DNA of 64,000 nt from Novosphingobium sp. NDB2Meth1 (GCF_900117425.1 NZ_FPEH01000011.1:682001-746000); one strand, 5' to 3'. Counted from the first letter of the stretch, positions 53,053 to 62,751 are shown. A program made the numbers and translations. The notes: a model not told the origin generated them from the letters alone.

Positions 53053-54615
53053 ATGTCCTCGTCCATGCAGCCTGATCCGGTCATCGCCCGCGCGCGGGCG
53101 CAATCGCTTTCCGCCATGCTCACGCGCTCGGCTGAGCGGCATGGCGCCAAGACCGCGATCATCTGCGGCGAGGTGACGTGGAGCTATGCCGAGTTTCACG
53201 GCGAGGTCGAGCGGCTCGCCTCGGGGCTGCGACAGCTGGGGATGCAGCCGGGTGACCGCATCGCCATCCTCGCACGCAACAGCCACGCCTTCATCGCGCT
53301 GCGCTTCGCCATCGCACGGGCCGATGCGGTGCTCGTGCCGATCAACTTCATGCTCAATGCCGAGGACGTGCGCTACATCCTCGACCATTCGGGCGCGCGC
53401 GTGCTGTTCGTCGACGAGACCACGATCGAGACCGGCCTTGCCGCCCGCAGCGACGCGCTCGAACATGTCTACGGCATCCCCGGCGAATGGGCGCCGTCGC
53501 CTGCCGGCCTGCCTGCGTGGACCGACCTCCTCTCGGACGATCCCCTCGCCCCGCAAGAGCGCGGCGGCGAGGACCTGCTCCAGATCGTCTATACCAGCGG
53601 CACGGAATCCCGCCCCAAGGGCGCGATGCTGTCGCACAATGCGGTGCTGTGGGAATACCAGAGCTGCATCATCGATTGCGAGTGGACGGCGAGCACGGTT
53701 GCGCTCCACGCCATGCCGCTGTTCCACTGCGCCCAGCTCGATTGCATGATCGGGCCTGCGCTCCATGTCGGCACGACCAACGTGATTACCGGCTCGCCCG
53801 CGGCGGACAATGTGCTGCAGCTGCTGGTGCAGCATAAGGCCACTTCGTTCTTCGCGCCGCCGACGGTGTGGATCTCGCTGCTGCGCTCGCCGCTGATGGA
53901 GACGGCCGACCTCTCGGCGCTCGAGAAGGGCTATTACGGCGCCTCGATCATGCCGGTCGAAGTGCTGCGCGAAATGAATGCGCGGATCCCGCAGCTGCGC
54001 CTGTGGAACCTCTATGGCCAGACCGAAATCGCCCCCGTCGCGACGATTCTGTTCCCCGAGGAACACGCCGCGCGGCTGGGGTCAGCGGGCCGCCCGACGC
54101 TCCATGTCGAAACCCGCATCGTCGATGATGCCATGCAGCCCGTGGCCCCCGGCGAAGTCGGCGAGATCGTCCACCGCTCGCCCCAGCTCCTGTCGGGCTA
54201 CTGGAACGACCCCGAGCGCACGGCGGATGCCTTTGCCGGCGGCTGGTTCCACAGCGGCGATCTCGGCGTGGCGGACGCGGCGGGCTACATCACCGTGGTC
54301 GACCGCAAGAAGGACATGATCAAGACCGGCGGCGAAAACGTCGCCTCGCGCGAGGTGGAGGAAGTGCTCTACCAGCACCCGGCGATCAGCGAAGTGGCGG
54401 TGATCGGCCTGCCCGACCCGAAGTGGATAGAGGCAGTCACCGCCGTGATCGTGCTGCGCGACGGGCATGTGCTGGAGGTGGAGGCAGTCCTCGCGCACTG
54501 CGCCGAGCACCTTTCAGCGTTCAAGGTCCCGAAGAAGGTCGTCTTCGCCGAGACCCTGCCGCGCAATGCCAGCGGGAAGATCCTGAAGCGCGAACTGCGG
54601 CTCTCGCTGCTTTAG
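53053..54615 (+). CDS. AMP-dependent acyl-CoA ligase (FadD-like)
   Basis: 520 residues: an adenylate-forming enzyme activating a carboxylic acid to its CoA ester. Motifs are YTSGTESRPKGAML (P-loop), LYGQTEIAP, GWFHSGDLGV and the C-terminal catalytic Lys in NASGKILKREL. An ATG at 53065 is an alternative start. It ends overlapping the converging FabL-like SDR by 4 bp. Confidence 0.9.
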   Translation: MSSSMQPDPVIARARAQSLSAMLTRSAERHGAKTAIICGEVTWSYAEFHGEVERLASGLRQLGMQPGDRIAILARNSHAFIALRFAIARADAVLVPINFMLNAEDVRYILDHSGARVLFVDETTIETGLAARSDALEHVYGIPGEWAPSPAGLPAWTDLLSDDPLAPQERGGEDLLQIVYTSGTESRPKGAMLSHNAVLWEYQSCIIDCEWTASTVALHAMPLFHCAQLDCMIGPALHVGTTNVITGSPAADNVLQLLVQHKATSFFAPPTVWISLLRSPLMETADLSALEKGYYGASIMPVEVLREMNARIPQLRLWNLYGQTEIAPVATILFPEEHAARLGSAGRPTLHVETRIVDDAMQPVAPGEVGEIVHRSPQLLSGYWNDPERTADAFAGGWFHSGDLGVADAAGYITVVDRKKDMIKTGGENVASREVEEVLYQHPAISEVAVIGLPDPKWIEAVTAVIVLRDGHVLEVEAVLAHCAEHLSAFKVPKKVVFAETLPRNASGKILKRELRLSLL

Positions 54616-55352
54616 GCCGCCAGATACTCCCCGCCCGTCACAAATACGACCTGCCCCTGGATCATCGCCGCCGATGGGCTCGCGAGGTATTCGATCAGGC
54701 TGCAGTAGTCATCATGCGTCACATTCCGCCCGCTCGGGCTGGCGGCGGCCGCGGCGGCGAGGATTTCGTCGGTCTTCTCGCCGTAGACCTGCCGCAGCGC
54801 TTCGGTATCGACGGCACTTGGCGCGACGCAATTGGCCCGCACGCCGAGCGGCGCCAGTTCACGCGCCAGATAGCGGATCAGGCTTTCCGCCAGCGATTTG
54901 CCTGCGCCGACGGCGGCATAGTTCGGGATCACCATACGGCTGCCTCGGCTGGACAGGAAGAACACCGTGCTGCCCCGGCGGAACAGCTTCGCCGCGGGCT
55001 GCACCAGATAGACCAGCGCGGTGCCGTTGAGGTTGATCGCTTCGGTAAAGGTCACCGGATCGACGGTCAGCAGCGGCTCCGGCAGCACTTTCACCGCGCA
55101 GTGGACGAGCTGGTCCAGCCGGTCCGTCTTCGCGGCCACTTCCGCCACGACCGCCTGCGCACCCTGCGGCGTGCTGACATCGCCCTGGATCACATGGCAG
55201 CGCGCGCCCAGCGCCTCGATTTCCGCCTTGGCGCTGTCCGCCGACGCCTGATCGGCGCGGAAATTGAGGAACACGTCCGTATCGGGCTTGGCAAACCGCT
55301 TGGCGATGGCGAGGCCGATGCCCTTGGTGCCGCCGGTGACGAGAATGGACAT
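54612..55352 (-). CDS. FabL-like short-chain dehydrogenase/enoyl reductase
   Basis: 246 residues with the NAD(P) motif TGGTKGIG. The catalytic pair is spaced Tyr-x6-Lys (YAAVGAGK) instead of the usual Tyr-x3-Lys, which is the arrangement of FabI/FabL enoyl-ACP reductases; the context NYAAVGAGKSLAESLIRYLA resembles FabL strongly. It may reduce an enoyl-ACP or enoyl-CoA. It is co-directional with the EthD-like gene 11 bp upstream. Confidence 0.82.
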   Translation of the reverse strand: MSILVTGGTKGIGLAIAKRFAKPDTDVFLNFRADQASADSAKAEIEALGARCHVIQGDVSTPQGAQAVVAEVAAKTDRLDQLVHCAVKVLPEPLLTVDPVTFTEAINLNGTALVYLVQPAAKLFRRGSTVFFLSSRGSRMVIPNYAAVGAGKSLAESLIRYLARELAPLGVRANCVAPSAVDTEALRQVYGEKTDEILAAAAAASPSGRNVTHDDYCSLIEYLASPSAAMIQGQVVFVTGGEYLAA

Positions 55353-55363
55353 GGCGCGCCCCC

Positions 55364-55681
55364 TCAGCCGTCGTGGCCGATGGAGGAGACGAGCGTTACC
55401 CCGAAGCGCTCGATCATGCCGCCGGCATCGGCCCGCAGCGCCAGCCATTCCGGGGTTTGTTCGTCCCGCTCGAGCGCAGCCTTGTCCGGCCAGGTCATGA
55501 TCGCGAAGCGGTAGGCCCCGGCCTCGGCGCCTTCGAGCCCTTCGGCGACGAGGATGGTCTCGAGGCTGGTCAGGTTCGGCAGCGCGCGCGCCAGCGGGGC
55601 GTGGACATTGGCATAGGCGGTTTCGAAGGCCTCGCGGTCCTCCGGCTTGGGCGCCGACCATAAGGCAACGAGCTTGAGCAT
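55364..55681 (-). CDS. EthD-like small alpha-beta barrel protein
   Basis: 105 residues, matching the EthD/dimeric alpha-beta barrel type: MLKLVALWSAP, a Y-x-NVHAPLAR helix, and the ERFGVTLVSS end strand. EthD proteins accompany P450 systems in ether degradation, and a P450 gene is divergent from this one. A direct enzymatic role is unknown. GGGAGAGG precedes the ATG. Confidence 0.7.
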   Translation of the reverse strand: MLKLVALWSAPKPEDREAFETAYANVHAPLARALPNLTSLETILVAEGLEGAEAGAYRFAIMTWPDKAALERDEQTPEWLALRADAGGMIERFGVTLVSSIGHDG

Positions 55682-55754
55682 GCATCCTCTCCCGTGGCGC
55701 TTGCCTCTTTTGTGCAGCCTTGCTGCACCTGTCGCGCCTTCGCCGAGAGGCTAC

Positions 55755-55768
55755 CAAACAAGTGTTTG
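55755..55768. promoter_or_regulatory. CAAAC-N4-GTTTG palindrome in a divergent promoter
   Basis: CAAACAAGTGTTTG lies between the EthD-like/SDR pair and the P450 operon. It fits the CAAAC-N(2-4)-GTTTG form known for the fatty-acid-responsive TetR protein PsrA. A TetR gene ends the P450 operon (59819-60412) and is the obvious candidate to bind it. Confidence 0.6.
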
Positions 55769-55825
55769 CTATGGCAAGGGTGCGATGATAGCCAAAGCGC
55801 GAATTTGCCAAGGTTCAGCCGCGTC

Positions 55826-57046
55826 ATGCCCCAAACCGCCCTCGTCTTCGATCCGCGCGATCCGGACGTCATCCAGCGCCCGCTGGAAACCTTGCTGCGC
55901 CTGCAGGCGGAGGACCCGGTGCACTGGTCACCGCTGCTCAAGGGCTGGGTGCTGACGCGGCATGATGATGTGAAGGCCGTGCAGATGAACAGCGGTGTGA
56001 CCTCGGACCGCCTCACGCCCTTCTTCGACAGCCAGCAGGGCGAGGAACGCGCGAAGCTGGCGGACCTGATCCGCTATCTGAACACCTGGGTCGTGTTCAA
56101 GGATCCGCCCGACCACACCCGCCTGCGCACCCTGCTCAACAAGGTCGTGACCCCTGCCGTGATGCGCGATCTCGAAGCCGGGATCGCCGAACTGGCGGAC
56201 GGGCTGCTCGACAGGATCGCAGCGCGCGGGGACGGTAGGTTCGAGTGCATCAGCGAGTTCGCCCATCCCCTCCCCGCGAGCGTCATCATGGACCTGCTCG
56301 GCATCCCGCGCGAGGACATGGAAGCCTTGCGCGACTGGTCGATGCAACTCCAGCCGTTCCTCGGCAACGCCACCAGCACCGGCGACAAGTACGAGACCGG
56401 GCGTGCAGGGATCGTCGCCATGGCGGACTACTTCCGCGCCGCCGCCGAAGACCGCAAGACCCGCCCGCGCGGCGATGTCATCTCGCATTTCGTCATGCTG
56501 CAGCAGACCGGCCAGATCAGCGAGGAAGAACTGATCGGCTCGTGCATCCTGTTCCTCTTCGCCGGGCACGAGACGACCACCAACCTTATCGGCAACGGCG
56601 TGCGCGCGTTGCTGCAGAACCCCGAGCAGAAGGCGAAACTGATTGCCGAACCTTCGCTCGTCGCCGGTGCGGTGGAAGAAATGCTGCGCTTCGAAGGGCC
56701 GACCGGCGCGGTGGTGCGCGTGGTCAAGGAACCGTTCGACATGCGCGGCAAGACGCTGCGCAAGGGCGACCGGGTCTATGCCATGGTCAATGCCGCCAAC
56801 CACGATCCCGAAGTGTTCGAGGACGCGGCGCGGTTCGACATCACGCGGACGCCCAACCGCCACCTCACCTTCAACCACGGCATCCACTTCTGCCTCGGTG
56901 CGCCGCTCGCCCGCGCCGAGGGCCGCATCGCGATCACCCGCCTGTTCGCGCGCTTTCCGAACCTCGCGCTGGCGTCGGACACCGCCGAATACATGGACAC
57001 GCTCACCATGCGCGGCGTGCGCGAAATGCCGATGGTGACGGGATGA
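55826..57046 (+). CDS. Cytochrome P450
   Basis: 406-residue bacterial class I P450. The I-helix motif is FAGHETTTN, the K-helix ExxR is EEMLR and the haem-thiolate loop is FNHGIHFCLGAPLARAEG. It needs separate ferredoxin and reductase partners, which are not in this window. The ATG at 55826 gives a normal N-terminus. First gene of P450 - ligase - thiolase - TetR, with overlapping starts. Confidence 0.93.
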   Translation: MPQTALVFDPRDPDVIQRPLETLLRLQAEDPVHWSPLLKGWVLTRHDDVKAVQMNSGVTSDRLTPFFDSQQGEERAKLADLIRYLNTWVVFKDPPDHTRLRTLLNKVVTPAVMRDLEAGIAELADGLLDRIAARGDGRFECISEFAHPLPASVIMDLLGIPREDMEALRDWSMQLQPFLGNATSTGDKYETGRAGIVAMADYFRAAAEDRKTRPRGDVISHFVMLQQTGQISEEELIGSCILFLFAGHETTTNLIGNGVRALLQNPEQKAKLIAEPSLVAGAVEEMLRFEGPTGAVVRVVKEPFDMRGKTLRKGDRVYAMVNAANHDPEVFEDAARFDITRTPNRHLTFNHGIHFCLGAPLARAEGRIAITRLFARFPNLALASDTAEYMDTLTMRGVREMPMVTG

Positions 57047-58566
57047 TCGAGGCGCCCGCCTTCGGCATGCCAAGCGTTTGGGCCACCCACGCCCGCTTCG
57101 CGCCCGACAGGATCGCTGCCATCTGCGGCGAGCGCCGGATGACCTGGGGCGAGTTCGACAAAGGCACCGCGCGCGTCGCCAATGCGCTGATCGGCCTAGG
57201 CGTTCGGCACGACGAACCCGTCGCGCTGGTGATGACCAATTCGCTGGACATGCTGGAAGTCATGTTCGGCATCGTCCGCGCGGGCGCCTGCATGGTGCCG
57301 ATCAGCGGGCTCCTGACGGGCGCGCAGATCGCGACGATGATGGCCGACAGCGGCGCGAAGACGGTGTTTGTTTCCGCGAGCAACCGGGCGCTGGTGGATT
57401 CCGCAGCGCTTCCGGCAGATATTCGCCGGGTCGCCATCGGCTTCGCAGGCGAAGGCTGGGAAACGCTCCCCGCTGCCTCGGACAGCGACCCCGCCGTTCG
57501 CATCCAGCCCGACGACCGCTTCAACATCATCTACAGCTCCGGCACCACGGGCCTGCCCAAAGGCATCGTCCAGAGCCACGGCGCGCGCATGCATTTCGCG
57601 TGGTCCAACGCGCTCGAACTCGGCATGACGCGGGACAGCGTGACGCTTGTCACGACCGCGCTCTATTCCAACGGCACGATGTTCATGGTGCTCCCGCCGC
57701 TGCTGCTGGGCGCGACCATCGTGATCATGGAACAGTTCAGCCCCGCCGGCGCCCTTGCGCTGATCGAGCGACACCGGGTGACGCACGCCTTCATGGTGCC
57801 GACGCAGTGCATCGTGACGCTCGATGATCCGGCGCTCGGCCAGCACGATCTTTCCAGCCTCAAGGCGCTCCTGTCCGCCGGTTCCTCGCTGCGGCCCGAC
57901 ACGCGCGAAGCGGTGATCGAGCGCATGACGCCCAACGTCTATGAACTCTATGGCTTCAGCGAAGGTTTCGCGACGATGCGCAAGCCGGGCGACAAACCTT
58001 CCCGCCCCACCGCCGTCGGCCGCCCGGTCATCGGCTTCGACATGCGCATCATCGGCCATGACGACCGCGAAGTGCCACGCGGCCAGCCGGGTGAGATCGT
58101 CGGGCGCGGGCTCGGCATGATGGCGGGCTATCACAACCGGCCCGACCTCGACGCGGCGATCCTGTGGCGCGACGACAACGGAACCGAATACCTGCGCAGC
58201 GGCGATATCGGCATGATCGACGAGCAAGGCTTCCTCCATATCGTCGACCGCAAGAAGGACATGATCCTCTCGGGCGGTTTCAATATCTTTCCTGCCGACC
58301 TCGAAGCGGTGATCGGCCAGCACCCGGAGGTGCAGGACGTGACCGTCATCGGCATCCCGCACCCCAAGTGGGGCGAGACACCGCTCGCGCTGGTCATTCC
58401 GCGCGGGGAACCGGACGCAGCGGCGCTGCTGGAATGGGCCAACGCCCGCCTCGCCAAGACGCAGCGTCTCGCGGACCTTGAATTCCGCACCGAATTCCCG
58501 CGCAATGCGCTGGGCAAAGTGCTCAAGCGCGAGTTGCGCGCGGCCTATTGGGAGACCGCCGGATGA
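57043..58566 (+). CDS. AMP-dependent acyl-CoA ligase
   Basis: 507 residues: adenylate-forming ligase with IYSSGTTGLPKGIVQSHG, ELYGFSEGFA, YLRSGDIGMID and C-terminal NALGKVLKREL. ATGA overlaps link it to the P450 upstream and the thiolase downstream. It is a second ligase in the cluster and probably acts on a different intermediate from the one at 53053. Confidence 0.9.
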   Translation: MIEAPAFGMPSVWATHARFAPDRIAAICGERRMTWGEFDKGTARVANALIGLGVRHDEPVALVMTNSLDMLEVMFGIVRAGACMVPISGLLTGAQIATMMADSGAKTVFVSASNRALVDSAALPADIRRVAIGFAGEGWETLPAASDSDPAVRIQPDDRFNIIYSSGTTGLPKGIVQSHGARMHFAWSNALELGMTRDSVTLVTTALYSNGTMFMVLPPLLLGATIVIMEQFSPAGALALIERHRVTHAFMVPTQCIVTLDDPALGQHDLSSLKALLSAGSSLRPDTREAVIERMTPNVYELYGFSEGFATMRKPGDKPSRPTAVGRPVIGFDMRIIGHDDREVPRGQPGEIVGRGLGMMAGYHNRPDLDAAILWRDDNGTEYLRSGDIGMIDEQGFLHIVDRKKDMILSGGFNIFPADLEAVIGQHPEVQDVTVIGIPHPKWGETPLALVIPRGEPDAAALLEWANARLAKTQRLADLEFRTEFPRNALGKVLKRELRAAYWETAG

Positions 58567-59813
58567 CGGACGTCTATATCGTCGGCAGCTATTCCAGCGC
58601 CTTCGGCAAGTTTCCGGGTCGCAGCTTCAAGGACCTGACGCGCGAAGTCTACCTCGGCGTGCTCGCCGATGCGGGCCTCGCCAATGGCAACGACATCGGT
58701 ATGGCGTGGTTCGGCAATTGCGGCATGTGGACCGATGGGCAAGGCAGCATCCGCGGGCAGGTCTGCCTCACCCCGCTGGTGCGCGAGGGGCTGTTCCCCG
58801 AACGCGTGCCCGTCATCAACGTCGAAGGCGGCTGCGCCACGGCCTCGATCGCGCTCCACGGCGCGTGGAAGGATGTGCTGAGCGGCCAGACCGACCTCAG
58901 CATCGCCTTCGGCGTCGAGAAGACGTTCAATTCGGCCCATCCCGAACGCACCAAGGCCCTCTTCGACGGCGGCATAGACCAGTATGACCCCGAGGAGTGG
59001 ATGGCCTACTACGCCGCGGCCGGCGAGGCATCCGGCAAGCCGTTCGAGCCGGGTCCGGGCCGTACGATCTTCATGGATACTTACGCCATGCAGGCCGCGT
59101 GGCACATGCGCACCCACGGCACCACCGAACGCCAGATCGCGATGGCCTGCGCCAAGAACCACAACGCTTCGGTGCACAATCCCAAGGCGCAGTACCGCTT
59201 CCCGCTGACAGTGGAGGAGGTGCTGGCGGACCGCCCGGTCAGCTGGCCGCTTACCCGCTCGATGTGCGCGCCCATCGGCGATGGCGCCGCCGCTGCGCTG
59301 GTCTGTTCGGGCGCGTGGCTCGCCCGCCAGCCCGCCGACGTCCGGGTCCGCGCCGTTCGCATCGCCGCGAGCACGATGACGGCGGGCAAGTATCGCCGCC
59401 TCGATGAGCCGGGCCTCTCGCAACTGGCCGCGCAGAAGGCCTACGAGGCCGCCGGCGTGACTCCGCAGGATATCGACATTGCCGAAGTCCATGACGCGAC
59501 CTCGTTCTGCGAGATCTACCAGTCCGAGATGCTCGGCTTTTGCAGCATCGGCGAAGGCGGGCGGCTGGTCGAAAGCGGGGCGACGTCTCTCGGCGGCTCG
59601 ATCCCGATCAACCTCTCCGGCGGCCTCGTCAGCAAGGGGCACCCGGTCGGCGCGACTGGCCTCTCAATGATCGACGAACTCATGCTCCAGCTGCGCGGCG
59701 AGGCCGGCCCCCGGCAGGTCAGCGGCGCGCGCATTGCCTTGGCCGAGAACGGCGGCGGCGTGATGGGGTTTGACGAGGCGGCCTGTTCGGTCATGATCCT
59801 GCAGAAGGATTGA
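58563..59813 (+). CDS. Thiolase, SCP-x/lipid-transfer-protein type
   Basis: 416 residues. The active-site Cys is in VEGGCATASIALHG; EVHDATSFCEI and KGHPVGATG complete the thiolase site. This branch (SCP-x-like) handles branched or steroid-like side chains and sometimes acts as an aldolase partner. It is coupled to the ligase by ATGA. Confidence 0.88.
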   Translation: MTDVYIVGSYSSAFGKFPGRSFKDLTREVYLGVLADAGLANGNDIGMAWFGNCGMWTDGQGSIRGQVCLTPLVREGLFPERVPVINVEGGCATASIALHGAWKDVLSGQTDLSIAFGVEKTFNSAHPERTKALFDGGIDQYDPEEWMAYYAAAGEASGKPFEPGPGRTIFMDTYAMQAAWHMRTHGTTERQIAMACAKNHNASVHNPKAQYRFPLTVEEVLADRPVSWPLTRSMCAPIGDGAAAALVCSGAWLARQPADVRVRAVRIAASTMTAGKYRRLDEPGLSQLAAQKAYEAAGVTPQDIDIAEVHDATSFCEIYQSEMLGFCSIGEGGRLVESGATSLGGSIPINLSGGLVSKGHPVGATGLSMIDELMLQLRGEAGPRQVSGARIALAENGGGVMGFDEAACSVMILQKD

Positions 59814-59818
59814 CCCGC

Positions 59819-60412
59819 ATGGCGACCACGGCACCCAAACTCGAAGCACGCGGTGGCGAGAGCCGACGCGAGGCGCTGCTCGATGCTGCAGCCGAAATGT
59901 TCGCGGCCAAGGGGTACGACGGCACCTCGATCCGCGACATCGCGGGCGCGGTCGGCATGCTGCCGGGATCGCTCTACTATCACTTCAAGTCCAAGGAAGA
60001 CCTGCTCATCGCGGTCTACCGCAAGGGGGTTGCCCGCTTCGAGGCCGCTATCGACCAAGCGCTCGCCAGCACCGGCGCCGATCCATGGCAGGCCATCGAG
60101 GCTGCCTGCGCCGCGCACCTTTCGATCCTGCTCGACGGCGGAGACTACGCGCGCATCGTCAATCCCGAATTCGTGCGCTCGTTCCCGGCGGAGATGCTCC
60201 CCACGCTCAATGCGGAGCGCGACCGCTACGAGCGCCATTTCGAGAAGCTGATCGCGGCGCTGCCCCTCGCTGCCGAGACCGACCGCTGGCTGTTCAAGGT
60301 CGCGCTGTTCGGCAGCCTCAACTGGTCGCAGACGTGGTACCGCAAGGGTCGCTACACGCCGCAGGACATTGCCGCTGCCTTCATCGGCATGCTGCGCAAG
60401 CAGGACGCGTGA
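59819..60412 (+). CDS. TetR-family transcriptional regulator
   Basis: 197 residues; helix-turn-helix SIRDIAGAVGMLPGSLYYHF (about 39-58) and a TetR_C helical domain. The ATG at 59819 is chosen over a TTG at 59810; it is 5 bp after the thiolase stop. It probably controls the P450 operon and the divergent EthD/SDR pair through the palindrome at 55755, responding to an acyl-CoA. Confidence 0.88.
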   Translation: MATTAPKLEARGGESRREALLDAAAEMFAAKGYDGTSIRDIAGAVGMLPGSLYYHFKSKEDLLIAVYRKGVARFEAAIDQALASTGADPWQAIEAACAAHLSILLDGGDYARIVNPEFVRSFPAEMLPTLNAERDRYERHFEKLIAALPLAAETDRWLFKVALFGSLNWSQTWYRKGRYTPQDIAAAFIGMLRKQDA

Positions 60413-60575
60413 CACGGCCTCCGGGGCGCTTGGCGAAAGGCAGGAAAAGCCAGAAAATTGGCCAGATAAATCATCGCCCTGATGCGCGGCCTATGGTGCA
60501 ATGTGGCATGGCGGCTTGACCAGTCGATAAACAGGGACCCGGGCAATGCCGGGCCGCTAGGAGAGGGATAGAGGT

Positions 60576-62693
60576 ATGCGCATTTCGTTTGTGCGAAAGT
60601 TTGGGCTGGCTTCCAGTCTGGCGCTGGCGGCGGGAGCTATTGCAGTGCCGGGCGCGATGGCGACGGTGACCGAAGCGATGCTGCGCGGCGTGCCTGGGGC
60701 CGAATGGCTGACCTATGGCGGTGACTATGCCGAGCAGCGCTTTTCCCCGCTCAAGCAGATCAACGAATACAACGTCGATCAGCTCGGCCTTGCCTGGTAC
60801 GCGGACATGGACTCGGCGCGCGGGCAGGAAGCGACGCCGCTGGTGCATGACGGCGTGCTCTATGTGACCACCGCCTGGTCGATGGTGAAGGCCTATGACG
60901 CCAAGACCGGCAAGCCGCTCTGGGCCTTCGATCCCAAAGTGCCGCGCTCCACGCTCTACCGCGCCTGCTGCGATGCGGTGAACCGCGGCGTCGCGCTTTA
61001 TGGCGACAAGCTGTTCGTTGCCGCGCTCGATGGCCGCCTGCTGGCGCTCGACCAGAAGACCGGCAAGGTGCTCTGGGAAAAGGTCACCGTGCCCAACCAG
61101 ACCGACTACACGATCACCGGGGCGCCGCGCATCGTGAAGGGCCGCGTGCTGATCGGCGCCGCCGGTTCCGAATACATGGCCCGCGGCTATATCGCCGCCT
61201 ACGATACCGAGACGGGCAAGGAAGTCTGGCGCTTCAACACCGTGCCCGGCAACCCGGCCAAGGGCTTCGGCGCCGAGGGCGTGAACAAGGCGGCGCACGA
61301 GGCAGCAGCGAAGACCTGGGGCAACAAGTGGTGGGAACTCGGCGGCGGCGGGACCGTCTGGGATTCGATCACCTATGACCCCGAAACCAACCTCGTCCTG
61401 TTCGGCACGGGCAATGCCGAGCCGTGGAATCCGGCGGCGAACGGCCGCGCGGGTGACAGCCTCTACACCTCCTCGATCGTCGCGGTGAACGCCGATACCG
61501 GCCAGTACGCATGGCACTATCAGGAAACCCCGGAAGACCGCTGGGACTTCGATTCCGACCAGCAGATCACCGTCGCCGACGTCACGATCAACGGCGAAAA
61601 GCGCCATGTTGCAATGCATGCGCCCAAAAATGGCCATGTCTACGTGCTCGACGTGAAGACCGGCAAGTTCCTCTCCGGCACGCCATGGGTACCGGTCAAC
61701 TGGGCGACCGGGCTCGATCCCGAAACCGGCCGCCCGAACATCAATCCTGACGCGAAGTACGAGAAGACCGGCAAGGCCTTCGTCAGCCTGCCCGGCGCGG
61801 TCGGCGCGCACTCGTGGCAACCGCAGAGCTACAGCCCGAAGACCGGCTATCTCTATATCCCGACCAATCTTGCTGGCTGGCCCTATCTCGCGGCCAAGGA
61901 CTGGAAGCCCACCTCGATCGGCTGGAAGATCGGCATGGATGGCTACGCGGTCTCGATGCCCGCCAACCTCAAGATCCAGGAAGGCGCCAAGGCGGCGACC
62001 AAGGGCCAGCTCGTTGCGTGGGACGTGGCCAACCGCAAGCCCGCTTGGAAGATCGAGCTCACCGGCCCGTCGAACGGCGGCGTGCTGTCGACCGCGGGCA
62101 ACCTCGTGTTCCAGGGTACTTCGGGCGGCGAATTCGTCGCCTATACCGCCGACAAGGGCGAGAAGCTGTGGTCGTTCCCCGCCCAGACCGGGATCATCGC
62201 CGCCCCGATGACCTACACGATCGACGGCGAGCAATATGTCGCGATCCTCGCCGGCTGGGGCGGGGTGTGGGACGTTGCCACCGGCGTGCTCGCCAGGAAG
62301 GGCGGCGCGGCGCGCAACATCAGCCGGCTGCTGGTGTTCAAGCTCGGCGCCAAGGGCCAGCTCCCCGAGCCGCCGCCGATGAACCAGATGGTGCTCGATC
62401 CGCCGCCGTTCACTGGCACGCAGGCGCAGGCGACGCATGGCGGGCAGCTCTATGGCCGCTACTGCGCGATGTGCCACGGTGACGCCGCCATTTCCGGCGC
62501 GCTCAACCCGGATCTGCGCCACTCCGGCGTGATCGCCTCGGCCGACGCGCTGAAGGCCATCGTGATCGGCGGCCAGCTCCACCAGAACGGTATGGTCTCG
62601 TTCAAGGCAGTGCTGAAACCCGCCGATGCCGAAGCCATCCGCATGTACATCATCAAGCGCGCCAACGAGGACAAGCAGCTGGCCGCAAAGTAG
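60576..62693 (+). CDS. PQQ-dependent quinohaemoprotein alcohol dehydrogenase
   Basis: 705 residues. A signal peptide (about 1-29, ending GAMA) is followed by an eight-bladed PQQ propeller with tryptophan-docking repeats, the vicinal Cys131-Cys132 disulphide (YRACCDAVNRG), the catalytic DRWDFDSD, and a C-terminal cytochrome c domain (Cys630-x2-Cys633-His634). It oxidises alcohols in the periplasm and passes electrons to the chain. PQQ synthesis genes are not in this window. A GGAGAGGG Shine-Dalgarno precedes the ATG. Confidence 0.93.
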   Translation: MRISFVRKFGLASSLALAAGAIAVPGAMATVTEAMLRGVPGAEWLTYGGDYAEQRFSPLKQINEYNVDQLGLAWYADMDSARGQEATPLVHDGVLYVTTAWSMVKAYDAKTGKPLWAFDPKVPRSTLYRACCDAVNRGVALYGDKLFVAALDGRLLALDQKTGKVLWEKVTVPNQTDYTITGAPRIVKGRVLIGAAGSEYMARGYIAAYDTETGKEVWRFNTVPGNPAKGFGAEGVNKAAHEAAAKTWGNKWWELGGGGTVWDSITYDPETNLVLFGTGNAEPWNPAANGRAGDSLYTSSIVAVNADTGQYAWHYQETPEDRWDFDSDQQITVADVTINGEKRHVAMHAPKNGHVYVLDVKTGKFLSGTPWVPVNWATGLDPETGRPNINPDAKYEKTGKAFVSLPGAVGAHSWQPQSYSPKTGYLYIPTNLAGWPYLAAKDWKPTSIGWKIGMDGYAVSMPANLKIQEGAKAATKGQLVAWDVANRKPAWKIELTGPSNGGVLSTAGNLVFQGTSGGEFVAYTADKGEKLWSFPAQTGIIAAPMTYTIDGEQYVAILAGWGGVWDVATGVLARKGGAARNISRLLVFKLGAKGQLPEPPPMNQMVLDPPPFTGTQAQATHGGQLYGRYCAMCHGDAAISGALNPDLRHSGVIASADALKAIVIGGQLHQNGMVSFKAVLKPADAEAIRMYIIKRANEDKQLAAK

Positions 62694-62711
62694 GCCGCCG
62701 CTGGACACGCG

Positions 62712-62751
62712 AAGGGGCTGCCGGCACGCGTCGGCAGCCCCTTTCCTTTTT
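62712..62751 (+). terminator. Intrinsic terminator after the PQQ dehydrogenase gene
   Basis: AAGGGGCTGCCG (62712-62723) pairs with CGGCAGCCCCTT (62732-62743) around an eight-base loop; a T-rich tail follows to 62751. Confidence 0.88.
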
